Below, in pieces: positions 1 through 8,368 of a DNA stretch of 64,000 nt. The position numbers and the translations under genes are program-made. The notes beneath the pieces are model-generated. The model was not told the DNA's origin. It searched no databases and saw only the letters and a list, made by a program, of their open reading frames with translations. How positions within the stretch are numbered: the stretch's first letter is position 1; every line of letters starts with the position of its first letter. This stretch comes from an uncultured beta proteobacterium (lineage in GTDB: Bacteria; Pseudomonadota; Gammaproteobacteria; Burkholderiales; SG8-39), in contig CAIYPG010000064.1 of the NCBI GenBank assembly GCA_903928055.1, positions 54,784-118,783 of the forward strand. The letters are read 5' to 3'.

Positions 1-604
1 TGGGGAAAGGATTCGTTGCGGTCAGCGGCGTGCGCACGAAACCCGGGTTGATGACGGTGACCGCGATGCCGTGAGCGCGCAGATCCATCCACATCGACTG
101 CGCAAGGTTGATGCAGGCGGCCTTGGTTGCGCTGTAGGCCATGCTGTTGGGCAGGCCGCCGTAGCCGGCGACGCTGGCAACAATGGCAAATCCGCCCGAG
201 CGCTGCGCGAGCAGTTGCGTGCGCACCGCGGCAAACAGATTGAACACGCCGTTGAGGTTCACCTCCACGATGCGTTTTGCGGCCGCAAGGTCCAGTGTGT
301 CAGCGCGCATGGTCGAGTAGGTGCCGGCCATCGCGATGACGAGGTCGATGCCGCCCCATTCGGCGATCAGCGTGTTGGCCGCCGCCTGCAGCGCCGCGGC
401 ATCGGTGACATCGCAAGGGAGCACACGGGCGTGCTCGCCGAATTCGCGTTCCAGCGTGTCGGCTGTTCGTGCAGAGACGGCCACGCGCGCACCTGCAGCG
501 ATGAACGCCTTTGCAGTCGCGGCGCCGATGCCCGTGGAGGCGCCGGCGATCCAGATGCGCTGGCCGGCAAAGGAGGTAATGGGTGGATTGGGCGGAAAGA
601 ACAT
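1..604 (-). CDS. SDR family oxidoreductase, C-terminus beyond window
   Basis: Short-chain dehydrogenase, open at the window edge (about 201 codons visible). Reading the minus strand from ATG at 604 gives a Rossmann GASTGIG motif near residue 21, an AMAG in place of NNAG, the catalytic Ser region IVASVAG, and an intact YSATK (YxxxK), then the PGFVRTPL stretch typical of classical SDRs. It is the last gene of the folE2-to-SDR operon, 16 nt after the DUF3833 gene. In comparable Cfa-like/FAD/DUF1365 clusters an SDR is often present, so a role in modifying a membrane lipid acyl chain is plausible. Substrate unknown. Confidence 0.88.
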   Translation of the reverse strand, partial: MFFPPNPPITSFAGQRIWIAGASTGIGAATAKAFIAAGARVAVSARTADTLEREFGEHARVLPCDVTDAAALQAAANTLIAEWGGIDLVIAMAGTYSTMRADTLDLAAAKRIVEVNLNGVFNLFAAVRTQLLAQRSGGFAIVASVAGYGGLPNSMAYSATKAACINLAQSMWMDLRAHGIAVTVINPGFVRTPLTATNPFP

Positions 605-620
605 GGATTCGTCCAGTGTG

Positions 621-1166
621 TCAGGTGCGCCTGCGGAAGGACAGGATGACTTCGCCCAGGCGGATGCCGAATTTCGTCATCACCGATTTGTTCAGCATCA
701 CGGCGTCATCCTGAAGGTACATCCAGTCATCGAGGTCCACATTCCAGGTGCGTCCGTCCACGGGCAGGGCCAGCACATAGTTCCACTGCAAGGCGTTGCC
801 GGCTGTCGTGCCGATGGCCGTTCCGATCACGTCATCTGCGGTGCCCGTATAGCGGTTCGCAGAATCGCGCCGTATGGTCCATACGCGTTTCGAAGTGGTG
901 TTGTCCGAATAGTGGAAACTCTCATCCAGCGTGAGCGTATCACCGGCTACCGTGCCGCGGATGGCGACAGTAAATCGTTTGACCACTTTGCCGGAGCGGT
1001 CGGCGAAGTAGCCCCAGGCATCGACCTCTCCGGAGAAATAGCGGAACAGATCGAGCCTGGGCTGTTCGTTGGCATAGCTCTGGGGTTCGATGCTGCTGCA
1101 GCCGGCAAGGAACAGCAGAGGTGCGAGGAGAAGCGCGCGAAGCGATCGTGTCAGGCGGTGATTCAT
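621..1166 (-). CDS. DUF3833 family lipoprotein
   Basis: 181-residue predicted lipoprotein of the DUF3833 type. The start at 1166 follows GGAGG by 8 nt and overlaps the MFS stop as ATGA. A short hydrophobic signal ends in a lipobox, LAGCSS, so Cys22 or thereabouts should be lipidated. The mature part is beta-rich with the FSGEVDAWGYFADRSGK signature that I associate with this family and a lipocalin-like pattern. Its position between a transporter and an SDR in a lipid-modification operon suggests it binds or carries a lipid in the periplasm, which is inference. Confidence 0.82.
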   Translation of the reverse strand: MNHRLTRSLRALLLAPLLFLAGCSSIEPQSYANEQPRLDLFRYFSGEVDAWGYFADRSGKVVKRFTVAIRGTVAGDTLTLDESFHYSDNTTSKRVWTIRRDSANRYTGTADDVIGTAIGTTAGNALQWNYVLALPVDGRTWNVDLDDWMYLQDDAVMLNKSVMTKFGIRLGEVILSFRRRT

Positions 1167-2458
1167 GATGTTGCCTCCATGGGCAGCGGGGTGGACGATT
1201 TGCGCCAGGCCAGCATTGCGGCAGCGATGAGCTTGAGCAGGCAGGGCAGCAGGCAGTAGGCCCAGTACAGCGGCGCAGTGTCGGTTTCCCCGGGCCGGTA
1301 TCCGGAAAACTGAAGCAGCGGCAGTGCGAGGCCTGCAGCGAGGGCGAGGTTGAGCTTTGTGGTGAAATTCCACAGTCCGGCGTAGGCGCCGGCGTGATGT
1401 TCATCCCGACCGCCATTGATGGCATCGGCGAGCAATGCAGCCGGTAGCACCAGGTCAGCGCCTAGCGCCAGGCCGGAGAGGATGCAGACCAGCAGGAAGC
1501 CTGCAAAGTCGCCCTGGCCGAGCATGAATGCAAAGGCAAACGCGGCCACGGCAAGCAGCATGGCCGCAAGCCAGGCGGGTTCCTTGCCGATGCGTCGCGA
1601 GAGGGCCAGCCACAACGGCAGGCCCGCGGCGCCCGCAGCGAAGTAGGCTGCAAGGAACAGGCCTGCGTCGCCGGCCAGGCCCAACACGTCATCGATGAAG
1701 AACAGCACCAGTGTTGCCGGCAGCGCGGCAGCGACGCCGTTGACGACAAAGATGGCGAACAGGCGCGCAAAGCGCGGGTTTGCAAAAGGCCGGCGCATTG
1801 CGCCGCGCCCGGGTGTTGACGGTGACGCTGGTCGTCCTCCAGTCGGGGGAGCTGGTGCAAAACCCAGGGTGATGGCCGCGCACAGGGTGGCCGCAATGAC
1901 CAGCACCAGGCTGTAGCGTGCGAGGCCGGTGTCGATGCGCGGGGCCAGTAGCATGGGAAGGACGCTGGCTGCGATGACGCCGGCCAGCCCGAGGCCTTCG
2001 CGCCAGGCGGCTACGCGCGTGCGCTCGTGGGGCGTGGCACCCAGCACCGAGCCCCAGGCCAGGTGGTTGATCATGGCCAGGCTGTAACCCAGATAAAGCG
2101 GCACCAGCGCGAACGCCAGCCAGGCCCAGAGGTATTCGGGCTGTGATGGCGGATTGAAGGCGAGCAGCGTGCCGCAGGCCAGCAGCGCAATGCCGGCGGC
2201 GATCAGCGGCCTGGGGCGTTGCAGGCGATCGGCGAGTGCACCGAGCAGCGGGTCGATGATGGCGTCGGCCAGTCGCGCGACGAGCAGCACCGCGCCCAGC
2301 AGCGCCAGGTTCATGCCGAGCAGGCCGCCATAGAGGTTCGGCAGGTGCACGTAGATGGGTAGCGCGGTTGCAGCGAGCGGCAGGCCGAGCAGGCCGTAAG
2401 CGGCAAGTTGGCGTGTCGATAGGACCGGAGAGGTTGCCGGCCCGGCACCGGAATTCAC
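1163..2458 (-). CDS. GPH/MFS-type membrane transporter
   Basis: 431-residue polytopic membrane protein with about twelve hydrophobic segments. The N-terminal region YGLLGLPLAATALPIYVHLP and the RLADAIIDPLLGALADR loop between helices 2 and 3 resemble the glycoside-pentoside-hexuronide (MelB-like) branch of the major facilitator superfamily. ATG at 2458 overlaps the stop of the upstream chalcone-isomerase-like gene by 4 bp, and its own stop overlaps the lipoprotein start. A GPH-like transporter recurs in operons with Cfa-like enzymes and SDRs; its cargo there is not known to me. Confidence 0.85.
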   Translation of the reverse strand: MNSGAGPATSPVLSTRQLAAYGLLGLPLAATALPIYVHLPNLYGGLLGMNLALLGAVLLVARLADAIIDPLLGALADRLQRPRPLIAAGIALLACGTLLAFNPPSQPEYLWAWLAFALVPLYLGYSLAMINHLAWGSVLGATPHERTRVAAWREGLGLAGVIAASVLPMLLAPRIDTGLARYSLVLVIAATLCAAITLGFAPAPPTGGRPASPSTPGRGAMRRPFANPRFARLFAIFVVNGVAAALPATLVLFFIDDVLGLAGDAGLFLAAYFAAGAAGLPLWLALSRRIGKEPAWLAAMLLAVAAFAFAFMLGQGDFAGFLLVCILSGLALGADLVLPAALLADAINGGRDEHHAGAYAGLWNFTTKLNLALAAGLALPLLQFSGYRPGETDTAPLYWAYCLLPCLLKLIAAAMLAWRKSSTPLPMEATS

Positions 2459-3063
2459 CGGACAGGTCCCAGAAGGGTTTCGCGCAAGGCAGGCGCACTG
2501 CTGCGCGGATGCAGCAAGATCGAGAAAAAGGCGCGGGAGAACTCCGCGCCGGCAATGGCGCCCAGCGGGCGTCCGTCATGAAAGAAACGTGCGCCACGGA
2601 CGGGGTCATGGAGTCCGGTCAGGGTGCTGCCATTGGTGACATCGGGAAACAGTTCGCGCATCGACTGCAGCCAGGCACGCTGTTGTGCCGGCGTCCCCAT
2701 TCCAAGCGCTTGGATTTCGTCGATGGAACGCTGCGCGATGTCCGCGCCGCGCAGGCTGCGCGCATACCGCAGATGCAGCGCAAGCGGGCGCAGCCAGTCG
2801 GGTGGCGTGCCGGGTGCTGATGCGGATTGCGGCGTCCACAGCGTTGCGTCATAGATGTGCAGCCCGAACCAGCGGAAGCTGCCCGATCCCCGTGCCTGGA
2901 GGTCAGGGGCGTCCTGGATGACGGCGGCGGGAAGCGCCGGTGTCATGGCAGGATCGGCGGATGCAGCCGCGGCGATGCTTGTCGCGCACGAGAGAAGTAG
3001 GACAAGCCACCTGGCGGCCTGCATCGGCGGTGCCATTGCGACGTTCATTGTGGCGACGTTCAT
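2455..3063 (-). CDS. Secreted chalcone isomerase-like protein
   Basis: 202 residues with an N-terminal signal-like segment (positively charged start, then WLVLLLSCATSIAAAASA). The mature part carries the bacterial chalcone-isomerase-like pattern GSGSFRWFGLHIYDATLW, then LRYARSLRGADIAQRSIDEI and a C-terminal FSRAFFSILL. These proteins share the fold of plant chalcone isomerase and of fatty-acid-binding relatives, but bacterial members are usually not isomerases. The start at 3063 overlaps the Cfa-like stop by 4 bp. Likely a periplasmic lipid-binding partner of the operon; that role is inferred from context. Confidence 0.82.
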   Translation of the reverse strand: MNVATMNVAMAPPMQAARWLVLLLSCATSIAAAASADPAMTPALPAAVIQDAPDLQARGSGSFRWFGLHIYDATLWTPQSASAPGTPPDWLRPLALHLRYARSLRGADIAQRSIDEIQALGMGTPAQQRAWLQSMRELFPDVTNGSTLTGLHDPVRGARFFHDGRPLGAIAGAEFSRAFFSILLHPRSSAPALRETLLGPVR

Positions 3064-4289
3064 TTCCGGATCAGTGTGAACTGCGCGACGTCGGTGGACC
3101 GGCTGTTGAAGCCGGCTTCGCAGTAGGCCAGGTAGAACAGCCAGATGCGCATGAAGCGCTCGTCAAACCCGAGCGCCCGGATGGCATCCGACTGTGCGTC
3201 AAAGCGCTCGCGCCACAGTGCCAGCGTTCGCGAATAGTCCTCGCCGAAGCGGTAGTCATCCGCCACTGTAAGACCGGCCCTGGAGGCCAGTTCCGTGAAG
3301 CGCCGCCCTGTGGGCAGCATGCCGCCTGGAAAGACATATTGCTGGATGAAATCGCTGCCGCGACGGTAGCGCTCGAACAGTGTGTCGTCAATGAGGATGG
3401 ACTGGACCACCGCGCGGCCGCCTTGGGGCAGCACTGACGCGAGCTTGCGGAAGTAGGCCGGCCACCAGCGCTCGCCCACGGCTTCGATCATCTCGATGGA
3501 GGCAACGGCATCGTACTGTCCGCGGATGTCGCGGTAATCGCGAAACTCGAATTGAGCGTGATCAGTGAGTCCCGCATGACTCAACCGTGCCGTGGCGTAA
3601 TCGAGCTGGCGCCGCGACAGTGATACGCCGGTGACGTGGTGTCCGGCCGCCGCGCAGCGTTCGGCAAGCCCGCCCCAGCCGCAGCCGATCTCGAGAAGGC
3701 GGCTGCCAGGCGCAAGTTCCAGTGCGCCGATGATGCGCCGGTACTTTGCTTCCTGGGCCTCTTCGAGGGAGTCCGCGCCATCATTGAACAGCGCGCTGGA
3801 GTAGGTCATGCCGGGATCAAGCCACAGCGCATAGAAGTCATTGCCCAGGTCGTAATGCGCGGCGATATTGCGCTTGCTGCCGGTGCGGGTGTTGGCACGA
3901 AGCAGATGGGCGATGCGATGTGCCATGCGCCCGAGCCAACTGCCGTAAAGCGGAGCGTCCAGCGCCGCGCGGTTTGCGGCGAGCAGTGTCAGCAGCGCTG
4001 TCAGGTCAGGGGTGTGCCACTGGCCATCGATGTAGGCCTCGGCAAAACCGATGTCGCCGTGGCGCAGTACGCGCTCGAACACGGCCCAGTCGTGAATCTG
4101 CATCGAGGCCGAGCGTTCGCCGCGGCCGTGGATGCGGCTGCTGCCATCGGGGAGCTCGACATGCAGCACACCCTGGTCGAGGCGCTGCAGATGGTCCAGC
4201 GTGAGGCGGGCGGCAAGCGGCATCCGACCGGCGACCGATGCGGGCCTGCCGGGCGATACCGGCCGGGTGATGGAGCGGGTGGTACTCAT
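3060..4289 (-). CDS. Cfa-like SAM-dependent fatty-acid methyltransferase
   Basis: Member of the cyclopropane-fatty-acyl-phospholipid synthase family, 409 residues from the ATG at 4289. I prefer this start over the upstream one at 4349 because it has GGAGAAG nine nt upstream and overlaps the DUF1365 stop as ATGA. Visible motifs are the SAM-binding LEIGCGWGG, AHYDLGNDFY, DPGMTYSSA and FIQQYVFPGG, all diagnostic for the family. It transfers a methyl or methylene group from SAM to unsaturated acyl chains in membrane phospholipids. With FAD-oxidoreductase, DUF1365 and SDR neighbours, the product could be a cyclopropane, methylated or furan fatty acid; sequence alone cannot decide. Confidence 0.9.
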   Translation of the reverse strand: MSTTRSITRPVSPGRPASVAGRMPLAARLTLDHLQRLDQGVLHVELPDGSSRIHGRGERSASMQIHDWAVFERVLRHGDIGFAEAYIDGQWHTPDLTALLTLLAANRAALDAPLYGSWLGRMAHRIAHLLRANTRTGSKRNIAAHYDLGNDFYALWLDPGMTYSSALFNDGADSLEEAQEAKYRRIIGALELAPGSRLLEIGCGWGGLAERCAAAGHHVTGVSLSRRQLDYATARLSHAGLTDHAQFEFRDYRDIRGQYDAVASIEMIEAVGERWWPAYFRKLASVLPQGGRAVVQSILIDDTLFERYRRGSDFIQQYVFPGGMLPTGRRFTELASRAGLTVADDYRFGEDYSRTLALWRERFDAQSDAIRALGFDERFMRIWLFYLAYCEAGFNSRSTDVAQFTLIRK

Positions 4290-5089
4290 CTGCTGATCTT
4301 CTCCAGGGGCGGTACGGGTTTCGAATGGAATGGCACGCGCAGCAGCCACAGCTTCAGTGCCTGCCAGTGAATGCGCGCCATGACGGCCAGTGTCATGAGC
4401 GGATGGCCCAGAAAGGCGAGCAGGACACGGCGCGCACCAAGCGGGGCAGGACGGCCGGAGAGGCTCGTCAGCAGCAGCGGGCCGTGCTCGTCGTGGTAAT
4501 CGATGCGGCAGGTTCGGGTGGTGCCGGTACCTCCGGCCTGCGAAAACCGGAAGCGATAACTGCCGCTGACCGGAAAGAAGGGCGAGACATGAAATATCTT
4601 GCGCGTCTCCAGCGTCGCACGCTCGGCGATGGGGCCGCCATCACGCCGGCTCAGGAGGTAGCTGTGGGTTTCGCCGAAGGTGTTGCTGACTTCGGCAAGA
4701 ACCGCGCGCAGGCGTCCCGCCTTGTCTTCGCAGAACCAGAAGCTCACTGGATTGAAGACGTAACCAAGTACGCGAGGGAAGCATTGCAGCCACACCTCGC
4801 CGTCGGCGCAAGCCAGGCCCTCCCGCTCGAGCAGCGCGCGTATCCACGGCAATGGGTGTGTGCCGTCGCGCGCGCCGTGGTCGCGGAAGTGGAAACTGGT
4901 GAGGTTGAAGCGGTTGATCGAAAATAATGCGTTGCCGGCGTGCTCCAGTGTCGAGAGCCGCAGGCGGAGATAGAACACGTCATAGCTGAACCGGTGGTCG
5001 GCGGGGCGCAGCCGGTGGTGCATGACCACGCCGGTCAGCAGTTCCGCGCCGTGATCCGGGACTGTGAGCCTGTCCATCGGCGTCGTCAC
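4286..5089 (-). CDS. DUF1365 family protein
   Basis: 267-residue DUF1365 protein. GTG start at 5089 shares one base with the FAD-enzyme stop (TAGTG). Characteristic stretches are VVMHHRLRPADHRFSYDVFY near the N-terminus, LGYVFNPVSFWFCEDKAG, EVSNTFGETHSYLL and KIFHVSPFFPVSGSYRF. The family is almost always encoded beside the FAD amine-oxidase-like protein and a Cfa-like methyltransferase, as here. Molecular function is not established to my knowledge. It is presumably part of the same lipid-modifying pathway. Confidence 0.88.
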   Translation of the reverse strand: MTTPMDRLTVPDHGAELLTGVVMHHRLRPADHRFSYDVFYLRLRLSTLEHAGNALFSINRFNLTSFHFRDHGARDGTHPLPWIRALLEREGLACADGEVWLQCFPRVLGYVFNPVSFWFCEDKAGRLRAVLAEVSNTFGETHSYLLSRRDGGPIAERATLETRKIFHVSPFFPVSGSYRFRFSQAGGTGTTRTCRIDYHDEHGPLLLTSLSGRPAPLGARRVLLAFLGHPLMTLAVMARIHWQALKLWLLRVPFHSKPVPPLEKISR

Positions 5090-6429
5090 TATGCTGCCAG
5101 CCTGAGTGCCGGTGGAGACTCTGCCAATGCCGCACCGGATGCTGGACTCCAGGGAACGGTGACGCCGAAGTCGCCTGCGACCTTGAGCGCCGAGGTCAGG
5201 CCGTCTTCATGAAAACCATGGCGTGTCCACGCGCCGCAGAACCAGGTGTTCCGCAGACCCTGGATGGCAGGCAGCTTCGCCTGCGCCGCATCTGATCCGG
5301 CGAGGAACACGGGATGCTCGTAGACATATTCGCCCAGCACCGTACCGGCACGGGGCTCGCGGTGCGGATTGAGTGAAACAACGACCGGGCTGTGAAACGG
5401 CAGGGGCTGCAGCCGGTTGATCAGGTAATGCACTGATACCGCCCGTCCGTCCGGGGTATCCCGGCCGGCGCTGTAGTTCCAGGCCGACCAAAGCTTGCGG
5501 TTGGCCGGCAGCAGCGACGCGTCGGTGTGCAGCAGGGCGCGATTGGCCTGGTACGGAATTGCTTCGAGGGTTTCCCGTTCTTTGGCGTCGGCGTCATGGC
5601 CGAGTATGCGCAGGGCCTGGTCGCTGTGGCAGCCCAGAACCAGCGCGTCAAAGCGTTCGCGAGTCCCACTTTCCACGAATACGCCGTTGCCGTCGCGTCG
5701 CGCGGCGTGCACCGGCGAACTCAGCCGGACGTGGCTGCCGCGGGCGCGCAATTGCGAGAGGAGTTCATCGACATACCTGCGGGCACCGCCGGTGACGGTG
5801 TACCACGGCGGGCGGCCGGTGAACTGAAGCAGCCCGTGGTTGTGAAAGAACCGGGCGAAGCTGGCAAAGGGGAATGCCAGCATGGTGCGGGTGGGACAGG
5901 ACCAGATGGCCGCCGCCATCGGGGCAAGATACCAGTCGCGGAATTCTGCGCTGTAGTGTCCGTGATCGAGGAATGCCTGAAGGGAACCTTCGAACGACGT
6001 GCTGCCGGCCTGCCGCGCCGCATGGCGGTTGAAGCGCACGATGTCGCGCAGCATGCGAAGAAAGCCCGGGCGCAGCAGGTTGGTGCGCTGTGCGAAGAGG
6101 GTGTCAAGGCTGGTGCCAGACCAGGAAATCGCCGGATCTTCGAGAGACAGGCTGAAACTCATTTCGCTTCTGGATATCGGCACCTGCAGCATTTTCAGCA
6201 TCGGCACCAGATTGGTGTAGGTGGCTTCGTTGAACACCAGAAAGCCGGTGTCTACGCCGCAACTCTGCCCGTCCAGCGTCACGTCGACCGTATGGGTATG
6301 GCCTCCGGCATAGTCATTGGCCTCGAATACCGTAACCTCGTGGCGTTCGGACAGGAGCCAGGCGGCCGCCAGTCCGGAGATTCCGGACCCAACGACGGCG
6401 ATGCGCTTGGCGCCGGTCATTTCGATCAA
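5089..6429 (-). CDS. FAD-dependent amine-oxidase-like protein
   Basis: 446 residues with an N-terminal dinucleotide fold, VVGSGISGLAAAWLLSE, then FEANDYAGGHTHTVDV, typical of the flavin-containing amine oxidase/phytoene desaturase-like superfamily. The C-terminal FAD closure WFCGAWTRHGFHEDGL is also present. The start overlaps the folE2 stop by 4 bp and the gene precedes DUF1365 with one shared base. The trio FAD protein, DUF1365 and Cfa-like enzyme is widely conserved; a desaturation or oxidation of methylated acyl chains is the likely job. Not a monoamine oxidase in the metabolic sense. Confidence 0.87.
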   Translation of the reverse strand: MIEMTGAKRIAVVGSGISGLAAAWLLSERHEVTVFEANDYAGGHTHTVDVTLDGQSCGVDTGFLVFNEATYTNLVPMLKMLQVPISRSEMSFSLSLEDPAISWSGTSLDTLFAQRTNLLRPGFLRMLRDIVRFNRHAARQAGSTSFEGSLQAFLDHGHYSAEFRDWYLAPMAAAIWSCPTRTMLAFPFASFARFFHNHGLLQFTGRPPWYTVTGGARRYVDELLSQLRARGSHVRLSSPVHAARRDGNGVFVESGTRERFDALVLGCHSDQALRILGHDADAKERETLEAIPYQANRALLHTDASLLPANRKLWSAWNYSAGRDTPDGRAVSVHYLINRLQPLPFHSPVVVSLNPHREPRAGTVLGEYVYEHPVFLAGSDAAQAKLPAIQGLRNTWFCGAWTRHGFHEDGLTSALKVAGDFGVTVPWSPASGAALAESPPALRLAA

Positions 6430-7241
6430 GCAGCGTCCTTGCGCCGTGCGATGCGCGCAATCGCCGAGTGGTTGTGGATGGATTCGAAGTTCTCGACCTC
6501 GATGCGGTAGCTCGATATCGATTCGCTGGCGTTGAGTGCCAGGGCCACGTCGCGCACAAGGTCCTCTACGAACTTTGCGTTGTCGTAGGCGCGCTCGGTC
6601 ACATATTTTTCATCCGGGCGTTTCAAAATGCCCCAGATTTCGCAGGAGGCTGCGTTCTCGGCGATGCGCGCCAGGTCCTCCAGCACGATGTCCGGCCCGG
6701 AGGGCGGGAGGGTGGCCTCGATGCTGATGTACGAACGCTGGTTGTGGGCGCCGTATTCGGATATCTCACGCGAGCACGGGCACAGGCTGGTGACCGCGGT
6801 GCGCAGCGTGAGCGTCACTTCGGCCGGCCCTGTTGCAGAGGCGCTGACCCGCGCGCCCGCTTGGTAGTCAAGCAGGCTTTCCACACCGGACACCGGAGCG
6901 CGCTTGCGGATGAAGTAGGGAAAGGCAAGCGAAATGGCGCCGTGCTCGGCATCCAGTCGTGACAGCAGGCCGCGGGCCAGTTGCTCCAGGTTGGCGGCCG
7001 AAAGTGGCGCATCCCAGCGTTCGATCAGTTCGACCAGCCGTGACATGTGCGTCCCCTTGACGTGGGCGGGGAGGGCCACGGTGAGTTCAATGTCTGCCAC
7101 GGTCGTCTGCACCGCGCCATCACAGCCGGCGATCCGGATCGGATAGCGCAGGCCGCGTATTCCCACTTCGTCGATGGCGACATTGCGGTTGTCAGGCAGG
7201 GCTTGGATGTCGGCGATTGGCAATCTTTCCGGGGCGTTCAC
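6426..7241 (-). CDS. folE2: GTP cyclohydrolase FolE2 (type IB)
   Basis: Converts GTP to dihydroneopterin triphosphate, the first step of tetrahydrofolate synthesis. The 271-residue protein has the type IB signature SLCPCSREIS followed by YGAHNQRS, with the metal/active-site cysteine and histidine. The GTG start at 7241 is preceded by AAGGAG seven nt upstream; an ATG two bases earlier runs straight into TGA. It heads the eight-gene lipid operon and diverges from the B12/MerR regulator. Folate production in a light-stress module would make sense for a photolyase antenna cofactor, but no photolyase is in this window. Confidence 0.93.
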   Translation of the reverse strand: MNAPERLPIADIQALPDNRNVAIDEVGIRGLRYPIRIAGCDGAVQTTVADIELTVALPAHVKGTHMSRLVELIERWDAPLSAANLEQLARGLLSRLDAEHGAISLAFPYFIRKRAPVSGVESLLDYQAGARVSASATGPAEVTLTLRTAVTSLCPCSREISEYGAHNQRSYISIEATLPPSGPDIVLEDLARIAENAASCEIWGILKRPDEKYVTERAYDNAKFVEDLVRDVALALNASESISSYRIEVENFESIHNHSAIARIARRKDAA

Positions 7242-7318
7242 ATGGGCTCCTTTTGTCGAATCCTCGGTTTGGAAATGGCAAATGCTCAGAATCGATTCAG
7301 AATCAGGCAGAATCGGGG

Positions 7319-7329
7319 TGTCCAGGACA
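7319..7329. promoter_or_regulatory. Candidate regulator operator 1
   Basis: Palindrome TGTC-CAG-GACA between folE2 and the MerR-type regulator. It is the copy nearest folE2, about 78 bp upstream of its start codon, and matches two other copies of TTGTC-N3-GACAA in the same 200-bp intergenic region. Assignment to the adjacent CarH/LitR-like protein is inference. Confidence 0.5.
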
Positions 7330-7369
7330 AATCGCCGTCAGGAATGGGGAGGAGGCTCCTGTTGGCAAT

Positions 7370-7382
7370 TTGTCTTGGACAA
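7370..7382. promoter_or_regulatory. Candidate regulator operator 2
   Basis: Perfect half-sites TTGTC-TTG-GACAA. It overlaps the -35 box TTGGAC of the predicted regulator promoter, the position expected for repression by steric block. Same motif as the copies at 7319 and 7433. Confidence 0.55.
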
Positions 7383-7404
7383 CGAGACCATTAAACCAGA
7401 TAAT
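7375..7404 (+). promoter_or_regulatory. Predicted promoter of B12/MerR regulator gene
   Basis: TTGGAC at 7375-7380 and GATAAT at 7399-7404 separated by 18 bp, a reasonable sigma-70 promoter 44 nt before the ATG at 7448. One palindromic operator covers the -35 element and a second lies just downstream. Confidence 0.5.
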
Positions 7405-7432
7405 CGCGGACAGATGCGCTTGTGTCAAGTGA

Positions 7433-7447
7433 TTTGTCTAGGACAAA
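7433..7447. promoter_or_regulatory. Candidate regulator operator 3
   Basis: Best copy of the palindrome, TTTGTC-TAG-GACAAA, ending immediately before the regulator's ATG. No Shine-Dalgarno is visible in front of that ATG because the operator occupies its place. Binding here would block both transcription and ribosome access. Confidence 0.55.
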
Positions 7448-8368
7448 ATGAATTCTACTTCTTTAGGCGGATTGACGATTTCCGCGGTCGAGCGGGAAAC
7501 CGGCTTGTCAAAGGACGTGCTCAGGGTCTGGGAGCGCCGTTATGGCTTCCCGGCACCGCTGCGCACTGCTGCCGGAGAGCGCCTATACCCGGAGGAGCAA
7601 CTGGCCAAGCTCAAGCTGGTCAGGAGATTGATGGATGCCGGCATGCGTCCCGGGCGTATCCTGTCGATGTCATTCGAAAGTTTGAATGGTCTGGTGCGCG
7701 GCAGCGATTCCGAGGTGTCCGCCGATTCGGCACTGGATGGCGCATTGGCCTTGCTGAAGGCACATCGCGGCGCTGAACTGCGCAGTGCCTTTCATCACGC
7801 CATCCTGCATGACGGGTTGTTCCGATTTCTGACCGACATGGCGACACCACTGGCCATTCGCGTCGGGAATGCCTGGATGCGTGGCGACATCCGTATCTTC
7901 GAGGAGCATTTGTTTACCGAGCAGTTGACCGCCACTCTGCGTGCAGCAATGCCGCAGGACAGCGGCACGGGGCGGCCACCGCGCGTGCTGTTGACGACGC
8001 TTCCGGGCGAGCAGCACGGCCTGGGACTGCTCATGGCGGAGGCGACACTGAGGCTGGAGGGGGCGCAGAGCATTTCCCTGGGGCCCCAGACGCCGGTTGG
8101 TGATATTGCAGCAGCCTGTCTGGCCAACCGGAGCGACGTAGTCGCCTTGTCTTTTTCGGCGAATTTTCCTCAGAATCAGCTGACCGGAGCGGTTGGCATG
8201 CTGAGGGCCGCACTGCCGGCCGAGACCGCGCTGTGGTGCGGAGGTGCAGGGGTGGTTCATGCGCGGCGCATTCCGGACGGCGTGGCGCGCATGACCGGCC
8301 TGCAGGAAATCAGAAATGAAGTGGCCGCCTGGCGTGCGGCCAGGACGGAACGAGGAGCACAGCAATGA
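7448..8368 (+). CDS. MerR-family B12-binding photoreceptor-like regulator
   Basis: CarH/LitR-type transcriptional regulator, 306 residues. N-terminal MerR helix-turn-helix (LTISAVERETGLSKDVLRVW, then ERRYGFP) is followed by a helical B12-capping region with W-x9-EH (AWMRGDIRIFEEH) and a cobalamin-binding fold with the E-x-H-x-x-G motif (GEQHGLG) and a CGGAG loop near residue 260. In CarH/LitR proteins the EH histidine and the ExHxxG histidine ligate cobalt, and light breaks the adenosyl-B12-bound repressor. All hallmark residues are present. It shares an operator-rich intergenic region with folE2 and overlaps the next gene as ATGA. Light response in this organism is inferred. Confidence 0.88.
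   Translation: MNSTSLGGLTISAVERETGLSKDVLRVWERRYGFPAPLRTAAGERLYPEEQLAKLKLVRRLMDAGMRPGRILSMSFESLNGLVRGSDSEVSADSALDGALALLKAHRGAELRSAFHHAILHDGLFRFLTDMATPLAIRVGNAWMRGDIRIFEEHLFTEQLTATLRAAMPQDSGTGRPPRVLLTTLPGEQHGLGLLMAEATLRLEGAQSISLGPQTPVGDIAAACLANRSDVVALSFSANFPQNQLTGAVGMLRAALPAETALWCGGAGVVHARRIPDGVARMTGLQEIRNEVAAWRAARTERGAQQ

Noticed and set aside
2455..3063. True chalcone isomerase of flavonoid metabolism
   Set aside because: Context is a lipid operon, there is a signal peptide, and bacterial members of this fold are generally not flavonoid enzymes.
7242..7447. Cobalamin riboswitch near the B12-binding regulator
   Set aside because: No B12-box-like sequence or multi-stem fold was seen; the region is explained by three short palindromic operators and a promoter.
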